Source: Microbacterium sediminis | Lineage (GTDB): Bacteria; Actinomycetota; Actinomycetes; Actinomycetales; Microbacteriaceae | Direction: 5' to 3' | Assembly (NCBI RefSeq): GCF_004564075.1 | Contig: NZ_CP038256.1 | Span: 682,001-746,000 of the forward strand | DNA length: 64,000 nucleotides | Part shown: positions 1 through 10,373 of the stretch, piece by piece | Layout of the letters: every line of letters begins with the position of its first letter | Position numbering within the stretch: the stretch's first letter is position 1 | The notes under the pieces: generated by a model | What the model was told of the DNA's origin: nothing | The model's database searches: none | What the model saw: only the letters and a program-made list of their open reading frames with translations | Made by a program: the position numbers and the translations under genes

Positions 1-813
<813 letters not shown>

Positions 814-915
814 TTCTTCTTTCCGAGAGATAACTCGCGTCCACTATGTGGTTCCCGATGTACGGGCAACCACACCAACACGAATCGTGTTGATGTGCTG
901 AAACATCGAAAGAGT
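814..915 (+). other. 23S-5S rRNA spacer
   Basis: About 100 bases between the two rRNAs. It contains short inverted repeats (GTGGTT...AACCAC around 849-872 and AACACGA/TCGTGTT around 879-893) that probably form processing stems. No gene is visible. Confidence 0.75.
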
Positions 916-1032
916 TTCGGCGGTCATAGCGAGAGGGAAACGCCCGGTCACATTCCGAACCCGGAAGCTAAGCCTCTCAGCGCCGATGGTACTGCAAGGG
1001 GGACCTTGTGGGAGAGTAGGACACCGCCGGAC
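916..1032 (+). rRNA. rrf: 5S ribosomal RNA
   Basis: About 117 bases with a terminal stem formed by TTCGGCGGT at the start and ACCGCCGGA near the end. The internal CCGAACCCGGAAGCTAAG block is the universal 5S loop region. It is the last gene of the rRNA operon and is followed within 15 bases by a terminator pair. Confidence 0.97.
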
Positions 1033-1043
1033 ACCACTTCACG

Positions 1044-1105
1044 AAAGGCCGCCCAACGCAGGGCGGCCTTTCGGCTTTCAGGCCCCTCTTCGGAGGGGCC
1101 TTTTT
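1044..1105 (+). terminator. Tandem intrinsic terminators of the rRNA operon
   Basis: Two consecutive hairpins. The first has an 11-bp stem AAAGGCCGCCC/GGGCGGCCTTT with a 6-base loop (1044-1071). The second has an 8-bp stem GGCCCCTC/GAGGGGCC with a TTCG tetraloop (1081-1100) followed by TTTTT. Tandem arrangement suits a strongly expressed rRNA operon. The first hairpin is U-flanked on both sides and could also stop transcription coming from the minus-strand gene. Confidence 0.93.
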
Positions 1106-1125
1106 GCGTTTCCGGAAGGGGGCGC

Positions 1126-2397
1126 TCAGCCCAGCAGTGCGTGCGCGATCGCGTAGATCACCACGCCGGCCAGGGCGCCGACCACGGTGCCGTTGAGGCG
1201 GATGTACTGGAGGTCGCGGCCCACCATCAGCTCGATCTTCTCCGTCGTCTCGTCGGCGTCCCACCTCTCCACCGTGTCGGTGATGAGCGACGCGATGTCG
1301 TGCCGGTATCGATCGACGAGGAACACCGCCGCCTCGGTGAGGAAGCCGTCCACGCGCTTCTGCAGGGCGTCGTCGGTGGACAGGCGCGCACCGAGATCCG
1401 CGATGACATCGCGGATGCGCTGGCGCAGCGCGCTGTCCGCGTCCTCCAGCGAGCGGATCAGCCCGTCCTTGGCGGTGCCCCAGGCGGCGCCGGCGAGCTC
1501 GCGGACGCGCGGGCTGTCGAACACCGTCTCCTTGGCGCCCGACAGGCGCGCGCGGGTGACAGGATCGTGCTGCAGGTTCTGTGCGAGCTTGGCGAGGTAG
1601 TCGGTCACCGCGCCGCGCGCCGGGTGAGCGGGATCGGCCCGTACCGCATCGACGAACGCCACCGCCTCGCGGTACACGGTCTCGTCGACGAAGCGATGTG
1701 CGAGCGAGGGCACCCATGAGGGCAGCCGGCGCGAGACGAGCCCGTCGAACGCCGCGCGGTTGCCCGCCAGCCACGTCGCGATGCTGTCGGCGGCCAGATC
1801 CACCGCGCTGCGGTGCGCGTCGGCCTCGACCAGCTTCTCGAGCCACGCACCGAGGGGACCGCCCCAGTCGGGCGCGATGAGGTGCTCGCGGGCGAGCGAC
1901 TCGATCACGTCCTGCACGTCGTCGTCGCTCAGCGCGGACAGCACCCCGCGCGCCATCGCGGCGCCCTCCGAGGCGACGCGCTCCGCGTGCGCCGGCTCGG
2001 CCAGCCACGCGCCCAGCCGCGCGGAGATCGCGGTGGCCTCGAGCTTGGTGCGCACCACCGGCTCGGAGAGGAAGTTCGTCTCCACGAACTCGCCCAGCGA
2101 CCGGCCGATCTCGTCCTTGCGAGTGGGGATGATGGCCGTGTGCGGGATGGGCAGACCCAGCGGCCGGCGGAAGAGCGCCGTCACCGCGAACCAGTCGGCC
2201 AGCGCACCGACCATGCCGCCCTCGCCCGCCGCGCGCACATAGGCGAGGGCGGGGATCCGCTCCTGCCCCACGAAGCCGATCACGAACAGCGCGGCGGTGG
2301 CCAGCAGGGCGCCGATCGCCACGGCCTTCATGCCCGCCAGCGCGCGGCGGCGATCCTGGTCGGCGGGCGAGAGCAGCTCGGTCGGGGTGCGCGCCAT
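1126..2397 (-). CDS. DUF445 family membrane protein (YjiN-like)
   Basis: 423 residues starting MARTPTELLSPADQDRR. An N-terminal membrane segment (about 22-45) precedes the family signature around GGMVGALADWFAVTALFRRP. A long helical, probably extracytoplasmic middle follows, and a second hydrophobic segment lies at the extreme C-terminus (GVVIYAIAHALLG). This matches the length and two-ended membrane topology of DUF445/YjiN proteins, whose function is unknown. An upstream frame extension of 86 codons was rejected because it overlaps the divergent regulator gene and the family begins here. It is divergent from the CsoR-like gene with a 51-bp gap. Confidence 0.9.
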   Translation of the reverse strand: MARTPTELLSPADQDRRRALAGMKAVAIGALLATAALFVIGFVGQERIPALAYVRAAGEGGMVGALADWFAVTALFRRPLGLPIPHTAIIPTRKDEIGRSLGEFVETNFLSEPVVRTKLEATAISARLGAWLAEPAHAERVASEGAAMARGVLSALSDDDVQDVIESLAREHLIAPDWGGPLGAWLEKLVEADAHRSAVDLAADSIATWLAGNRAAFDGLVSRRLPSWVPSLAHRFVDETVYREAVAFVDAVRADPAHPARGAVTDYLAKLAQNLQHDPVTRARLSGAKETVFDSPRVRELAGAAWGTAKDGLIRSLEDADSALRQRIRDVIADLGARLSTDDALQKRVDGFLTEAAVFLVDRYRHDIASLITDTVERWDADETTEKIELMVGRDLQYIRLNGTVVGALAGVVIYAIAHALLG

Positions 2398-2448
2398 GGG
2401 GCCATCCTGACACGCCGGACGCGGAGGCTGCCGGAGTACAGTGACTGC

Positions 2449-2721
2449 GTGATCGAAGACATCCAGAAGCGCGCGCTGCACCGCACCCGGATCCTCGAGG
2501 GCCAGCTGCGCGGGCTCGGGCGGATGATCGAGAACGAGGACTACTGCATGGACATCATCACGCAGTCCCGTGCCATCCAGCGCTCGCTCGAGTCGCTCAA
2601 CCGCCTGCTGCTCGAGAACCACCTGCGCACCCACGTCACCCACATGTTCGAGCACGGGGGAGACGACCGCGAGCAGGCCGTCGAGGAGCTGCTGCGCGCG
2701 TTCGACTTCGACGGGCGCTGA
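2449..2721 (+). CDS. CsoR/RcnR/FrmR-family metal- or electrophile-sensing repressor
   Basis: 90 residues from a GTG start (V-IEDIQKRALHR). The all-helical DUF156 fold is recognisable from RTRILEGQLRGLGRMIE and the YCMDIITQ helix. Putative ligand residues are Cys33, His58 and His62, with the 25- and 4-residue spacing of CsoR (Cys36-His61-Cys65), but the third position is His rather than Cys. That Cys-His-His pattern is the one seen in the Ni/Co sensor RcnR, although the N-terminal His3 of RcnR is absent. The ligand cannot be assigned. No exporter gene is adjacent, so its operator is probably the 51-bp gap to the DUF445 gene or elsewhere. Confidence 0.85.
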   Translation: MIEDIQKRALHRTRILEGQLRGLGRMIENEDYCMDIITQSRAIQRSLESLNRLLLENHLRTHVTHMFEHGGDDREQAVEELLRAFDFDGR

Positions 2722-2724
2722 GCC

Positions 2725-3882
2725 TCAGGCCTCGAGCGGCCCCAGCCAGTACGACGCCGCCGTGGCGTGCGCCGACTCGGGGTCGGAGGGATGGAACCCG
2801 CCCGCGAGCACGTCGCGGTACAGGCGCGACAGCTCGTTCGCGGCGAAGTACGACGATCCGCCGGCCACGAGCATCGCGTCGTCGACGATCGCCTTGGCCG
2901 CCGCCGTCGCGCGGTGCTTCACGCCCGACAGCAGCGTGAACCAGCGCGCGCCGTGGTCGGCGAGCTCGTCGACATCGCGCGCGAGGGCGGCGATCTGCGG
3001 CGGCAGGGCGTCGTAGGCCAGGCCCATCGCGGCCACGCGGCGGCGGACGTCGGGGTCCTGGCTCTGCGGCAGGCCCGTCCTCTTCGAGGTGCGCCGGCGC
3101 GCGGAGTCGACGGCGAGATCCAGTGAACGGCGCGCGATCCCGGTATAGACCGAGGCGAGCAGCAGCTCGAAGGCGGCGAAGATCCCGAACACGAGCGGAT
3201 CGGCCGACGGGCCCGGCGGCACGCGGCGCACGACGCGATCCGCGGGGGCGATGGCGCCGCGCAGCTCGGTGGTGCGACTCTGCGTGCCGCGCATGCCGAG
3301 GGTGTCCCAATCATCGCGCGTGACCACGGCCTCCGATCGCGGCACGAAGGCGAACACGAGCGTCGGATCGTCGGGGTCGGAGGCGTCCAGCCCGTGCAGG
3401 CCCAGCTGGGTCCACACCGGCGCGAGCGAGGTGAAGATCTTCGTGCCCGTGAAGGCGTACGAGCCATCGGGGTTCGGCACGGCATCGGTGTCGCTGCCGA
3501 AGAGCACGAGGTCGTTGCCGGCCTCGCTGATCCCGAACGCGAACACCTCGCCGGCCGCGGCGCCGTGCTGCACGAACGCGAGGTCGTCGATGCCGCGATC
3601 GCGCAGGATCTTCGCCACGCCGGTCCACACGAGATGCATGTTGACCGCGAGCGCCGTGGCGGGCGCCGCCGTGGCGAGCCGCTGCTGCAGCACGGCGGCC
3701 TGCGCGAGGTTCAGTCCGGCGCCGCCCCGGTCGGCGGGCACGAGGATCGCGAGGTACCCGGCCTCGCGCAGCTCGGCGAGGTCCTCCTCGGGGAACGCGT
3801 TCGCCGCATCCACCCCGGCCGCGCGGGAGCGGATGCGCTCGAGCAGGTCGTCGGGGAGGTGGGCGGCAGGGTCGAATGTCAT
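2725..3882 (-). CDS. Acyl-CoA dehydrogenase family protein
   Basis: 385 residues with the acyl-CoA dehydrogenase order: N-terminal helical domain (LRDAGYLAI-like segment near residue 35), FAD/substrate beta domain (TGTKIFTSLAPVWTQ, about 150-165) and C-terminal four-helix domain. No convincing catalytic Glu in the usual mid-protein or C-terminal position is obvious, so it may be one of the flavin-dependent ACAD-like oxidases or desulfurisation-type enzymes rather than a beta-oxidation dehydrogenase. ATGA overlap with the hydrolase gene upstream implies [13 protein letters not shown]. Substrate unknown. Confidence 0.85.
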   Translation of the reverse strand: MTFDPAAHLPDDLLERIRSRAAGVDAANAFPEEDLAELREAGYLAILVPADRGGAGLNLAQAAVLQQRLATAAPATALAVNMHLVWTGVAKILRDRGIDDLAFVQHGAAAGEVFAFGISEAGNDLVLFGSDTDAVPNPDGSYAFTGTKIFTSLAPVWTQLGLHGLDASDPDDPTLVFAFVPRSEAVVTRDDWDTLGMRGTQSRTTELRGAIAPADRVVRRVPPGPSADPLVFGIFAAFELLLASVYTGIARRSLDLAVDSARRRTSKRTGLPQSQDPDVRRRVAAMGLAYDALPPQIAALARDVDELADHGARWFTLLSGVKHRATAAAKAIVDDAMLVAGGSSYFAANELSRLYRDVLAGGFHPSDPESAHATAASYWLGPLEA

Positions 3883-4706
3883 CGCGCCGCGCTCCGCGCG
3901 CCGAGCTCCGCATCGCCGAGCTCCTCGTCGTCCGCGAAGGCGTCCGAGGCGAGTACCTCGCGCAGTCGCGCGATCGTCTCCTCCGGGCGATCGCGGTGCG
4001 GCGAGTGCCCGGCGCGGGGGATCACCGACATCGTGATGCGCGGGTTGGCGGCGAGCACTTCGCGGGCCAGCGCGCCGTCGAAGATGCTGTACACCTCGGG
4101 ATCGGCACCGATCACGTGCGTCGGCACCGCCAGCCGGGCCGCGTCGGCCCGCACGTCCCAGGCGTCGAGGTTCTGGGCGCCGGTCTGCTCCACTGCCCAG
4201 CGGCTCGCGCGGGCGACGGCGTCGACCTTGAGCTCGACGTCCTGCTCGTGCCAGTGCGGGTGCTCCTCGCGCACCTGCTCGGCGCGGTTGTCGTCGAAGG
4301 CCCGCTGCTGGCTCGCGCGGATGACCTCGGCATCGCGGTCGACGAGGTGGATCGCGGGATCGATCAGCACGAGGCGGCGGGTCCACTCGGGATCCTGCGC
4401 GGACGCGGAGGTCGACGCGGCGCCGCCCAGCGAGTGGCCGATGACGAGGTCCCACGGCCAGCCGTCCTCGCGGCCCGTGGCCACGAGGTCGGCGGCGTAG
4501 GCCGCGATCGAGTAGTCCAGCGCGCGCGGTGCGTCGCCGTGACCGCGCAGGTCCACCGCGGTGGCGCACCAGCCGTCCTCGGCCAGGGCGACGCCGTAGC
4601 GCCACATCAGGGCGGCCGACGACCCCAGTCCGTGCACGAGCAGCGCGTGGCGGGGAGCATCCGGCGCGCCCCACGTCAGACGGGGCAGGGCGACGGGAAA
4701 GATCAT
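3879..4706 (-). CDS. Alpha/beta-fold hydrolase
   Basis: 275 residues. An oxyanion-hole HGLG (residues 25-28), the nucleophile elbow GHSLGG with the catalytic Ser, an acidic residue near GADPEVYS and the late histidine in AGHSPHRD give a complete catalytic triad. First gene of a two-gene minus-strand unit; its TGA overlaps the ATG of the acyl-CoA dehydrogenase by four bases. The pair may act on an esterified or thioesterified substrate, but nothing in the sequence names it. Start chosen at the first ATG preceding the conserved beta strand. Confidence 0.87.
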   Translation of the reverse strand: MIFPVALPRLTWGAPDAPRHALLVHGLGSSAALMWRYGVALAEDGWCATAVDLRGHGDAPRALDYSIAAYAADLVATGREDGWPWDLVIGHSLGGAASTSASAQDPEWTRRLVLIDPAIHLVDRDAEVIRASQQRAFDDNRAEQVREEHPHWHEQDVELKVDAVARASRWAVEQTGAQNLDAWDVRADAARLAVPTHVIGADPEVYSIFDGALAREVLAANPRITMSVIPRAGHSPHRDRPEETIARLREVLASDAFADDEELGDAELGARSAAR

Positions 4707-4744
4707 GCCGTCAGCCTATGACGCAGGCACGGCACCGGCGCGGG

Positions 4745-5968
4745 TCAGGGCGTGCGGAAGCTGCCGGTGACCGTCTGGATCATGCCGGTGTCGGGCTGCG
4801 GGCTCGCGTCGCGGCCCCGCAGGTCGGGGAAGCCGCGCACGCACGCCGCGGCCACGAGCACCGCCAGCGCCGCGAACCCGGTGGCGACCCAGAACGCCGC
4901 CGACGGGCCGACCCCGTCGATCACGAAGCCCGCGACCGCCGAGCCGAGCGCCGCCCCGATGAGCTGGCCGGTGTTGAGCCAGCCGTAGGCCTCGGCCGTC
5001 TCGCTGAAGCGCACGCTCGCCGAGACGATCGAGAACGTCAGCGCGAACACGGGCGCGATGCCCATGCCCGCCACGAGCACCGAGACGCCGAGCCACCAGG
5101 CGTTGAGCGAGATGAGGGTGAGCGCGATGCCGAACGCCATGATCGCCAGGCGCCGCGCGGCCGACCACGGGCCCATGGGCAGGTGACCGAAGCCGAGGCC
5201 GCCCACCAGGCTGCCGGCCGCGAACACCGCGAGGATGAGGCCGGACTCCAGCCCGCCCTCGCCGTAGGCGGCGACGATGCCGGTCTCGAGCGACGAGATC
5301 GCCGCGAGCATGATGGCACCCACCACGGTCGAGAGGATGACGGCGGGCTTGCGCAGCACGCGCCCGAGGGCGTGGCGGCTGCGCGGGATGCGCACCCGGC
5401 CGACCTCGGGGGAGAAGATGAACCACGCGCCGCCCGCGAGCAGGAACGCGACGATGAGCAGCAGCGCGAGCACCGTGCTGATCTGGATGGCCACGAACGT
5501 CGTCAGCACGGGGGCGACGACCCAGATGATCTCCTGCAGCGAGGCATCGAGCGAGAACAGGCGCGTGAGGCGCGAGGCGTTGACCATCTTCGGATAGATG
5601 GTGCGCACGGCCGGCTGCACCGGCGGGGTCGACAGGCCGATCACGACGCCACACACGACGAGCGCGGGAACGGGCAGCCCGGCGAGGGCGAGCACGAGCA
5701 GCGCCACGGCCTGCACGGCGGTGGTGAGGATGAGCACCGGCCGCATGCCCCACGCGCCCATCCAGCGGCTCGTGAGCGGGCCGGCCACCGCCTGGCCGAT
5801 CGACACGGCCGCGAGCACGGTGCCGGCGGCCCCGTAGGAGTGCGTCAGGTGCTCGATGTGCAGCAGCACGGCGAGCGTCAGCATGCCGCCCGGGAACCGT
5901 GCGGTCAGCTGCGCTGCGATGATGCGCGCGACGCCCCGCGTGCGCAGAAGATCCCGGTACCCCGCCAC
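4745..5968 (-). CDS. MFS transporter, exporter type
   Basis: 407 residues with about twelve hydrophobic segments in two halves, the second half starting near residue 205 (KPAVILSTVVGAIML). A loop SRWMGAWGMRPVLI between segments 2 and 3 corresponds to the MFS motif-A position but is degenerate. The first segment (LTARFPGGMLTLAVLLHI) resembles the drug/metabolite MFS group typical of Actinobacteria. No regulator is adjacent. The start is only about 60 bp from where the long nrd regulatory region begins. Confidence 0.88.
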   Translation of the reverse strand: MAGYRDLLRTRGVARIIAAQLTARFPGGMLTLAVLLHIEHLTHSYGAAGTVLAAVSIGQAVAGPLTSRWMGAWGMRPVLILTTAVQAVALLVLALAGLPVPALVVCGVVIGLSTPPVQPAVRTIYPKMVNASRLTRLFSLDASLQEIIWVVAPVLTTFVAIQISTVLALLLIVAFLLAGGAWFIFSPEVGRVRIPRSRHALGRVLRKPAVILSTVVGAIMLAAISSLETGIVAAYGEGGLESGLILAVFAAGSLVGGLGFGHLPMGPWSAARRLAIMAFGIALTLISLNAWWLGVSVLVAGMGIAPVFALTFSIVSASVRFSETAEAYGWLNTGQLIGAALGSAVAGFVIDGVGPSAAFWVATGFAALAVLVAAACVRGFPDLRGRDASPQPDTGMIQTVTGSFRTP

Positions 5969-6046
5969 GTCACCACGCTACCGCCCGGGGGCTGGGCGGA
6001 TGCTCGGCAGGCGCGCTCACGACACGCCGCGACACGCCGTCGACGG

Positions 6047-6223
6047 ATCTCCACAGGGGCGCGCGTGTCGGAGGCCCCTCGTATCGTCCGAACTGTGGAG
6101 AGCGGTCCGCCGCGGCGGGCGAATGCCCGTGGATCAGGCGATTCCCGACGGTCGCGTGGGGGCGCCGACTGTGGACGGATCGGTGGAGAAACCTGTGGGC
6201 GGGTGGTGGAGAGCGGTGGAAAA
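6047..6223. promoter_or_regulatory. Cluster of DnaA-box-like 9-mers upstream of nrdHIEF
   Basis: The 370 bases 5969-6338 contain no gene. Within them lie repeated TGTGGAnnn-type sites: 6094-6102, 6128-6136 (CGTGGATCA), 6170-6178 (TGTGGACGG), 6182-6190, 6194-6202, 6205-6213 and 6215-6223, plus one reversed site at 6047-6055. The 6170 site fits the high-GC actinobacterial consensus exactly when read on the other strand (CCGTCCACA). The last four are 10-12 bases apart, close to one helical turn. DnaA control of ribonucleotide reductase genes is known in E. coli and B. subtilis; here it is inference. Confidence 0.45.
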
Positions 6224-6237
6224 TGACACGCTTGTAA

Positions 6238-6285
6238 CTACTAGTCCTTGTGGTGCGCCGGAATGTCGGCACCCATATGTAGTAT
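6238..6285 (+). promoter_or_regulatory. Tandem NrdR boxes of the nrdHIEF promoter
   Basis: Two 16-base elements, CTACTAGTCCTTGTGG (6238-6253) and CACCCATATGTAGTAT (6270-6285). Each matches about 10 of 16 positions of the NrdR box (ACACTATATCTTGTGT-like). They are separated by 16 bases, so centres are 32 apart, the three-turn spacing reported for NrdR sites. This is a locally AT-rich island in a GC-rich region and holds TAGTAT, a possible -10. NrdR would repress the operon when dATP is high. The nrdR gene is not in this window. Confidence 0.7.
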
Positions 6286-6338
6286 TGAGGTCCCGGTGGG
6301 GGAACGCCGGGCACACAGCGATTCAAGGGGAAGAGATC

Positions 6339-6572
6339 ATGGCGATCACGGTTTACACCAAGCCCTCCTGCGTCCAGTGCACGGCCACCTACCGTGCCCT
6401 CGACTCCAAGGGCATCGAGTACGAAGTCACCGACCTCTCGCAGGACCCGAACGCCCTCGAGCAGGTCAAGGCGCTCGGCTACCTGCAGGCGCCCGTCGTC
6501 GTCACCGACGAGGACCACTGGTCGGGGTTCCGTCCCGACAAGATCGACGAGCTCGCCGCTCGTCTGGCCTGA
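6339..6572 (+). CDS. nrdH: Glutaredoxin-like protein NrdH
   Basis: 77 residues with a redox-active CVQC at residues 11-14 in the thioredoxin-fold start MAITVYTKPSCVQC. The C-terminal WSGFRPDKI motif is diagnostic of NrdH rather than ordinary glutaredoxin. It is the electron donor to the class Ib ribonucleotide reductase, reduced by thioredoxin reductase. The ribosome site AAGGGGAAGAG sits just before the ATG, 54 bases after the second NrdR box. First gene of nrdHIEF, with the canonical order and spacing. Confidence 0.97.
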   Translation: MAITVYTKPSCVQCTATYRALDSKGIEYEVTDLSQDPNALEQVKALGYLQAPVVVTDEDHWSGFRPDKIDELAARLA

Positions 6573-6627
6573 CGCACCCGCGTCCGGTCGACTCATCCTT
6601 CGGCGGATCTCGGGAACGGGGTGAACG

Positions 6628-7059
6628 ATGATCGCGACGGCCACCGCCGCCGAGGTGCCCCTGCTCGTGTTCTTCTCGAGCGTGTCGGGCAACACGGCGC
6701 GCTTCATCGAGAAGCTCGGCATGCGTGCCGAGCGGATCCCGCTCCATCGCTCGGATGAGCCGCTCCACGTGGACGAGCCGTTCGTTCTCGTCACACCGAC
6801 CTATGGCGGAGGTGACGGCAACGGCGCCGTCCCGAAGCAGGTCATCCGCTTCCTCAACGAGGAAGGCAACCGGCGCTGGATCCGCGGCGTCATCTCGGCA
6901 GGCAACACCAACTTCGGCGAGGGCTTCTGCATCGCCGGCGACATCATCAGCCGCAAGTGCGACGTGCCGCACCTGTATCGGCTTGAACTCTTCGGCACGG
7001 CAGACGACGTCGATCGCGTGAGCGACGGATTGGAACGATGGTGGAAGCTGCAGCACTGA
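6628..7059 (+). CDS. nrdI: Class Ib ribonucleotide reductase flavodoxin NrdI
   Basis: 143 residues of flavodoxin-like fold. [16 protein letters not shown] is the phosphate-binding loop for FMN and [16 protein letters not shown] the second flavin loop, as in NrdI. It supplies the oxidant that assembles the dimanganese-tyrosyl cofactor of NrdF. Starts 55 bases after nrdH and overlaps the nrdE start by 22 bases, so [11 protein letters not shown] of the two is probably coupled. Confidence 0.96.
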   Translation: MIATATAAEVPLLVFFSSVSGNTARFIEKLGMRAERIPLHRSDEPLHVDEPFVLVTPTYGGGDGNGAVPKQVIRFLNEEGNRRWIRGVISAGNTNFGEGFCIAGDIISRKCDVPHLYRLELFGTADDVDRVSDGLERWWKLQH

Positions 7060-9200
7060 CAACCGACATGGACTTCAAGCACAACGTCAAGTTCGACGGC
7101 ATGGACTACCACGCCCTGAACGCGATGCTGAACCTGTACGACGAGAACGGGAAGATCCAGTTCGACGCCGACAAGCGCGCCGCACGGGAGTACTTCCTGC
7201 AGCACGTCAACCAGAACACGGTGTTCTTCCACTCCCTCAAGGAGCGTCTCGACTACCTGGTCGAGAAGGAGTACTACGAGGGCGCAGTCCTCGAGAAGTA
7301 CCCGTTCGAGTTCATCCAGAAGCTCAACGACTTCACCTACGCGCAGAAGTTCCGCTTCGAGACCTTCCTCGGCGCGTTCAAGTACTACACGAGCTACACG
7401 CTGAAGACCTTCGACGGCAAGCGCTACCTCGAGCGCTTCGAGGACCGCGTGGTCATGACCGCGCTCGCCCTCGCCGACGGCGACCAGGACCTGGCCATGA
7501 AGCTCGCGGCCGAGATCATCTCGGGTCGCTTCCAGCCGGCCACCCCCACGTTCCTCAACGCCGGCAAGGCGCAGCGCGGCGAGCTCGTCAGCTGCTTCCT
7601 GCTGCGCATCGAGGACAACATGGAGTCGATCGCCCGCGGCATCAACTCCGCGCTGCAGCTGTCCAAGCGCGGCGGCGGCGTGGCGCTGCTGCTGTCGAAC
7701 ATCCGCGAGGCGGGCGCTCCGATCAAGCAGATCGAGAACCAGTCCAGCGGCATCATCCCCGTCATGAAGCTGCTCGAGGACTCGTTCAGCTACGCCAACC
7801 AGCTCGGCGCGCGTCAGGGCGCGGGCGCGGTGTACCTCTCGGCGCACCACCCCGACATCATGAAGTTCCTCGACACCAAGCGCGAGAACGCCGACGAGAA
7901 GATCCGCATCAAGACGCTCTCGCTGGGCGTCGTGATCCCGGACATCACGTTCGAGCTCGCCAAGAACGACGAGGACATGTACCTGTTCTCGCCGTACGAC
8001 GTCGAGCGCGTCTACGGCGTGCCGTTCGGCGACATCTCGGTCACCGAGAAGTACCGCGAGATGGTCGACGACCCGCGCATCAAGAAGACGAAGATCAACG
8101 CGCGCAAGTTCTTCCAGACCCTCGCCGAGATCCAGTTCGAGTCGGGCTACCCGTACATCATGTTCGAGGACACGGTGAACGCGGCCAACCCGATCAAGGG
8201 CCGGATCAACATGTCCAACCTCTGCAGCGAGATCCTGCAGGTGAACACGCCGACCACGCTGAACGAGGACCTCTCGTACGACCAGATCGGCAAGGACATC
8301 TCGTGCAACCTCGGGTCGCTGAACATCGCGCTGGCGATGGACTCGCCCGACTTCGGCCTCACGGTCGAGACGGCCATCCGCGCCCTCACCGCGGTCAGCG
8401 ACCAGAGCCACATCCGCTCGGTGCGCTCGATCGAGGACGGCAACGACCGCTCGCACGCCATCGGCCTGGGCCAGATGAACCTGCACGGCTACCTCGCTCG
8501 CGAGCGCGTGTTCTACGGCTCCGAAGAGGGCATCGACTTCACGAACATCTACTTCTACACGGTGCTGTTCCACGCGCTGCGCGCCTCGAACAACATCGCG
8601 AAGGAGCGCGGGGTCGCGTTCGAGGGCTTCGAGGACTCGACCTACGCCTCGGGCGAGTTCTTCGACAAGTACATCGACCAGGTGTGGGAGCCGAAGACCG
8701 CCAAGGTCAAGGAGATGTTCGCCGGTCACCACATCCCCACGCAGGACGACTGGCGCGAGCTGAAGGCCTCGATCCAGCAGTACGGCATCTACAACCAGAA
8801 CCTGCAGGCGGTGCCGCCGACCGGATCGATCTCGTACATCAACAACTCGACGGCGTCGATCCACCCGATCACGTCGAAGATCGAGATCCGCAAGGAAGGC
8901 AAGCTCGGTCGCGTCTACTACCCGGCGCCGTTCATGACGAACGACAACCTCGAGTACTACCAGGACGCGTACGAGATCGGCTACGAGAAGGTCATCGACA
9001 CCTACGCCGCGGCGACCCAGCACGTGGACCAGGGCCTGTCGCTGACGCTGTTCTTCAAGGACACCGCCACCACCCGCGACATCAACAAGGCCCAGATCTA
9101 CGCCTGGCGCAAGGGCATCAAGACGATCTACTACATCCGCCTGCGCCAGATGGCCCTCGAGGGCACCGAGGTCGAGGGCTGCGTCAGCTGCACGCTCTGA
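7038..9200 (+). CDS. nrdE: Class Ib ribonucleoside-diphosphate reductase, alpha subunit
   Basis: 720 residues, the normal NrdE length. Active-site cysteines are visible: Cys186 ([10 protein letters not shown]) and Cys423 (SCNLGSLN) as the redox pair and Cys396 (NLCSEI) as the thiyl-radical residue. The adjacent tyrosines in IYYIRLRQ serve radical transfer and CVSC (715-718) at the C-terminus exchanges electrons with NrdH. There is no N-terminal ATP-cone, as expected for class Ib. The start at 7038 lies inside nrdI; an in-frame ATG at 7068 is the alternative and lacks a better ribosome site. Confidence 0.97.
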   Translation: MVEAAALTTDMDFKHNVKFDGMDYHALNAMLNLYDENGKIQFDADKRAAREYFLQHVNQNTVFFHSLKERLDYLVEKEYYEGAVLEKYPFEFIQKLNDFTYAQKFRFETFLGAFKYYTSYTLKTFDGKRYLERFEDRVVMTALALADGDQDLAMKLAAEIISGRFQPATPTFLNAGKAQRGELVSCFLLRIEDNMESIARGINSALQLSKRGGGVALLLSNIREAGAPIKQIENQSSGIIPVMKLLEDSFSYANQLGARQGAGAVYLSAHHPDIMKFLDTKRENADEKIRIKTLSLGVVIPDITFELAKNDEDMYLFSPYDVERVYGVPFGDISVTEKYREMVDDPRIKKTKINARKFFQTLAEIQFESGYPYIMFEDTVNAANPIKGRINMSNLCSEILQVNTPTTLNEDLSYDQIGKDISCNLGSLNIALAMDSPDFGLTVETAIRALTAVSDQSHIRSVRSIEDGNDRSHAIGLGQMNLHGYLARERVFYGSEEGIDFTNIYFYTVLFHALRASNNIAKERGVAFEGFEDSTYASGEFFDKYIDQVWEPKTAKVKEMFAGHHIPTQDDWRELKASIQQYGIYNQNLQAVPPTGSISYINNSTASIHPITSKIEIRKEGKLGRVYYPAPFMTNDNLEYYQDAYEIGYEKVIDTYAAATQHVDQGLSLTLFFKDTATTRDINKAQIYAWRKGIKTIYYIRLRQMALEGTEVEGCVSCTL

Positions 9201-10211
<1,011 letters not shown>

Positions 10212-10227
10212 GAATCCCGATCGCGTG

Positions 10228-10254
10228 AACGGGCCTCCTTTGGGAGGCCCGTTT
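10228..10254 (+). terminator. Intrinsic terminator of nrdHIEF
   Basis: An 11-bp perfect stem AACGGGCCTCC/GGAGGCCCGTT with a short loop, ending in TTT, 17 bases after the nrdF stop codon. The next 110 bases up to the methyltransferase contain only GC-rich short direct repeats (GATCCCGG at 10269 and 10304). Confidence 0.88.
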
Positions 10255-10373
10255 CGCGTTTCCGGGCGGTGATCCCGGGGCCGCGGTTCGCCGCTGGCGA
10301 GGGGATCCCGGTTCGCGAGGAGGTCGGGCCGCGCGATCCTCCTCTCGAGCCGAGAGCTCCTCGATCGCCGGAA

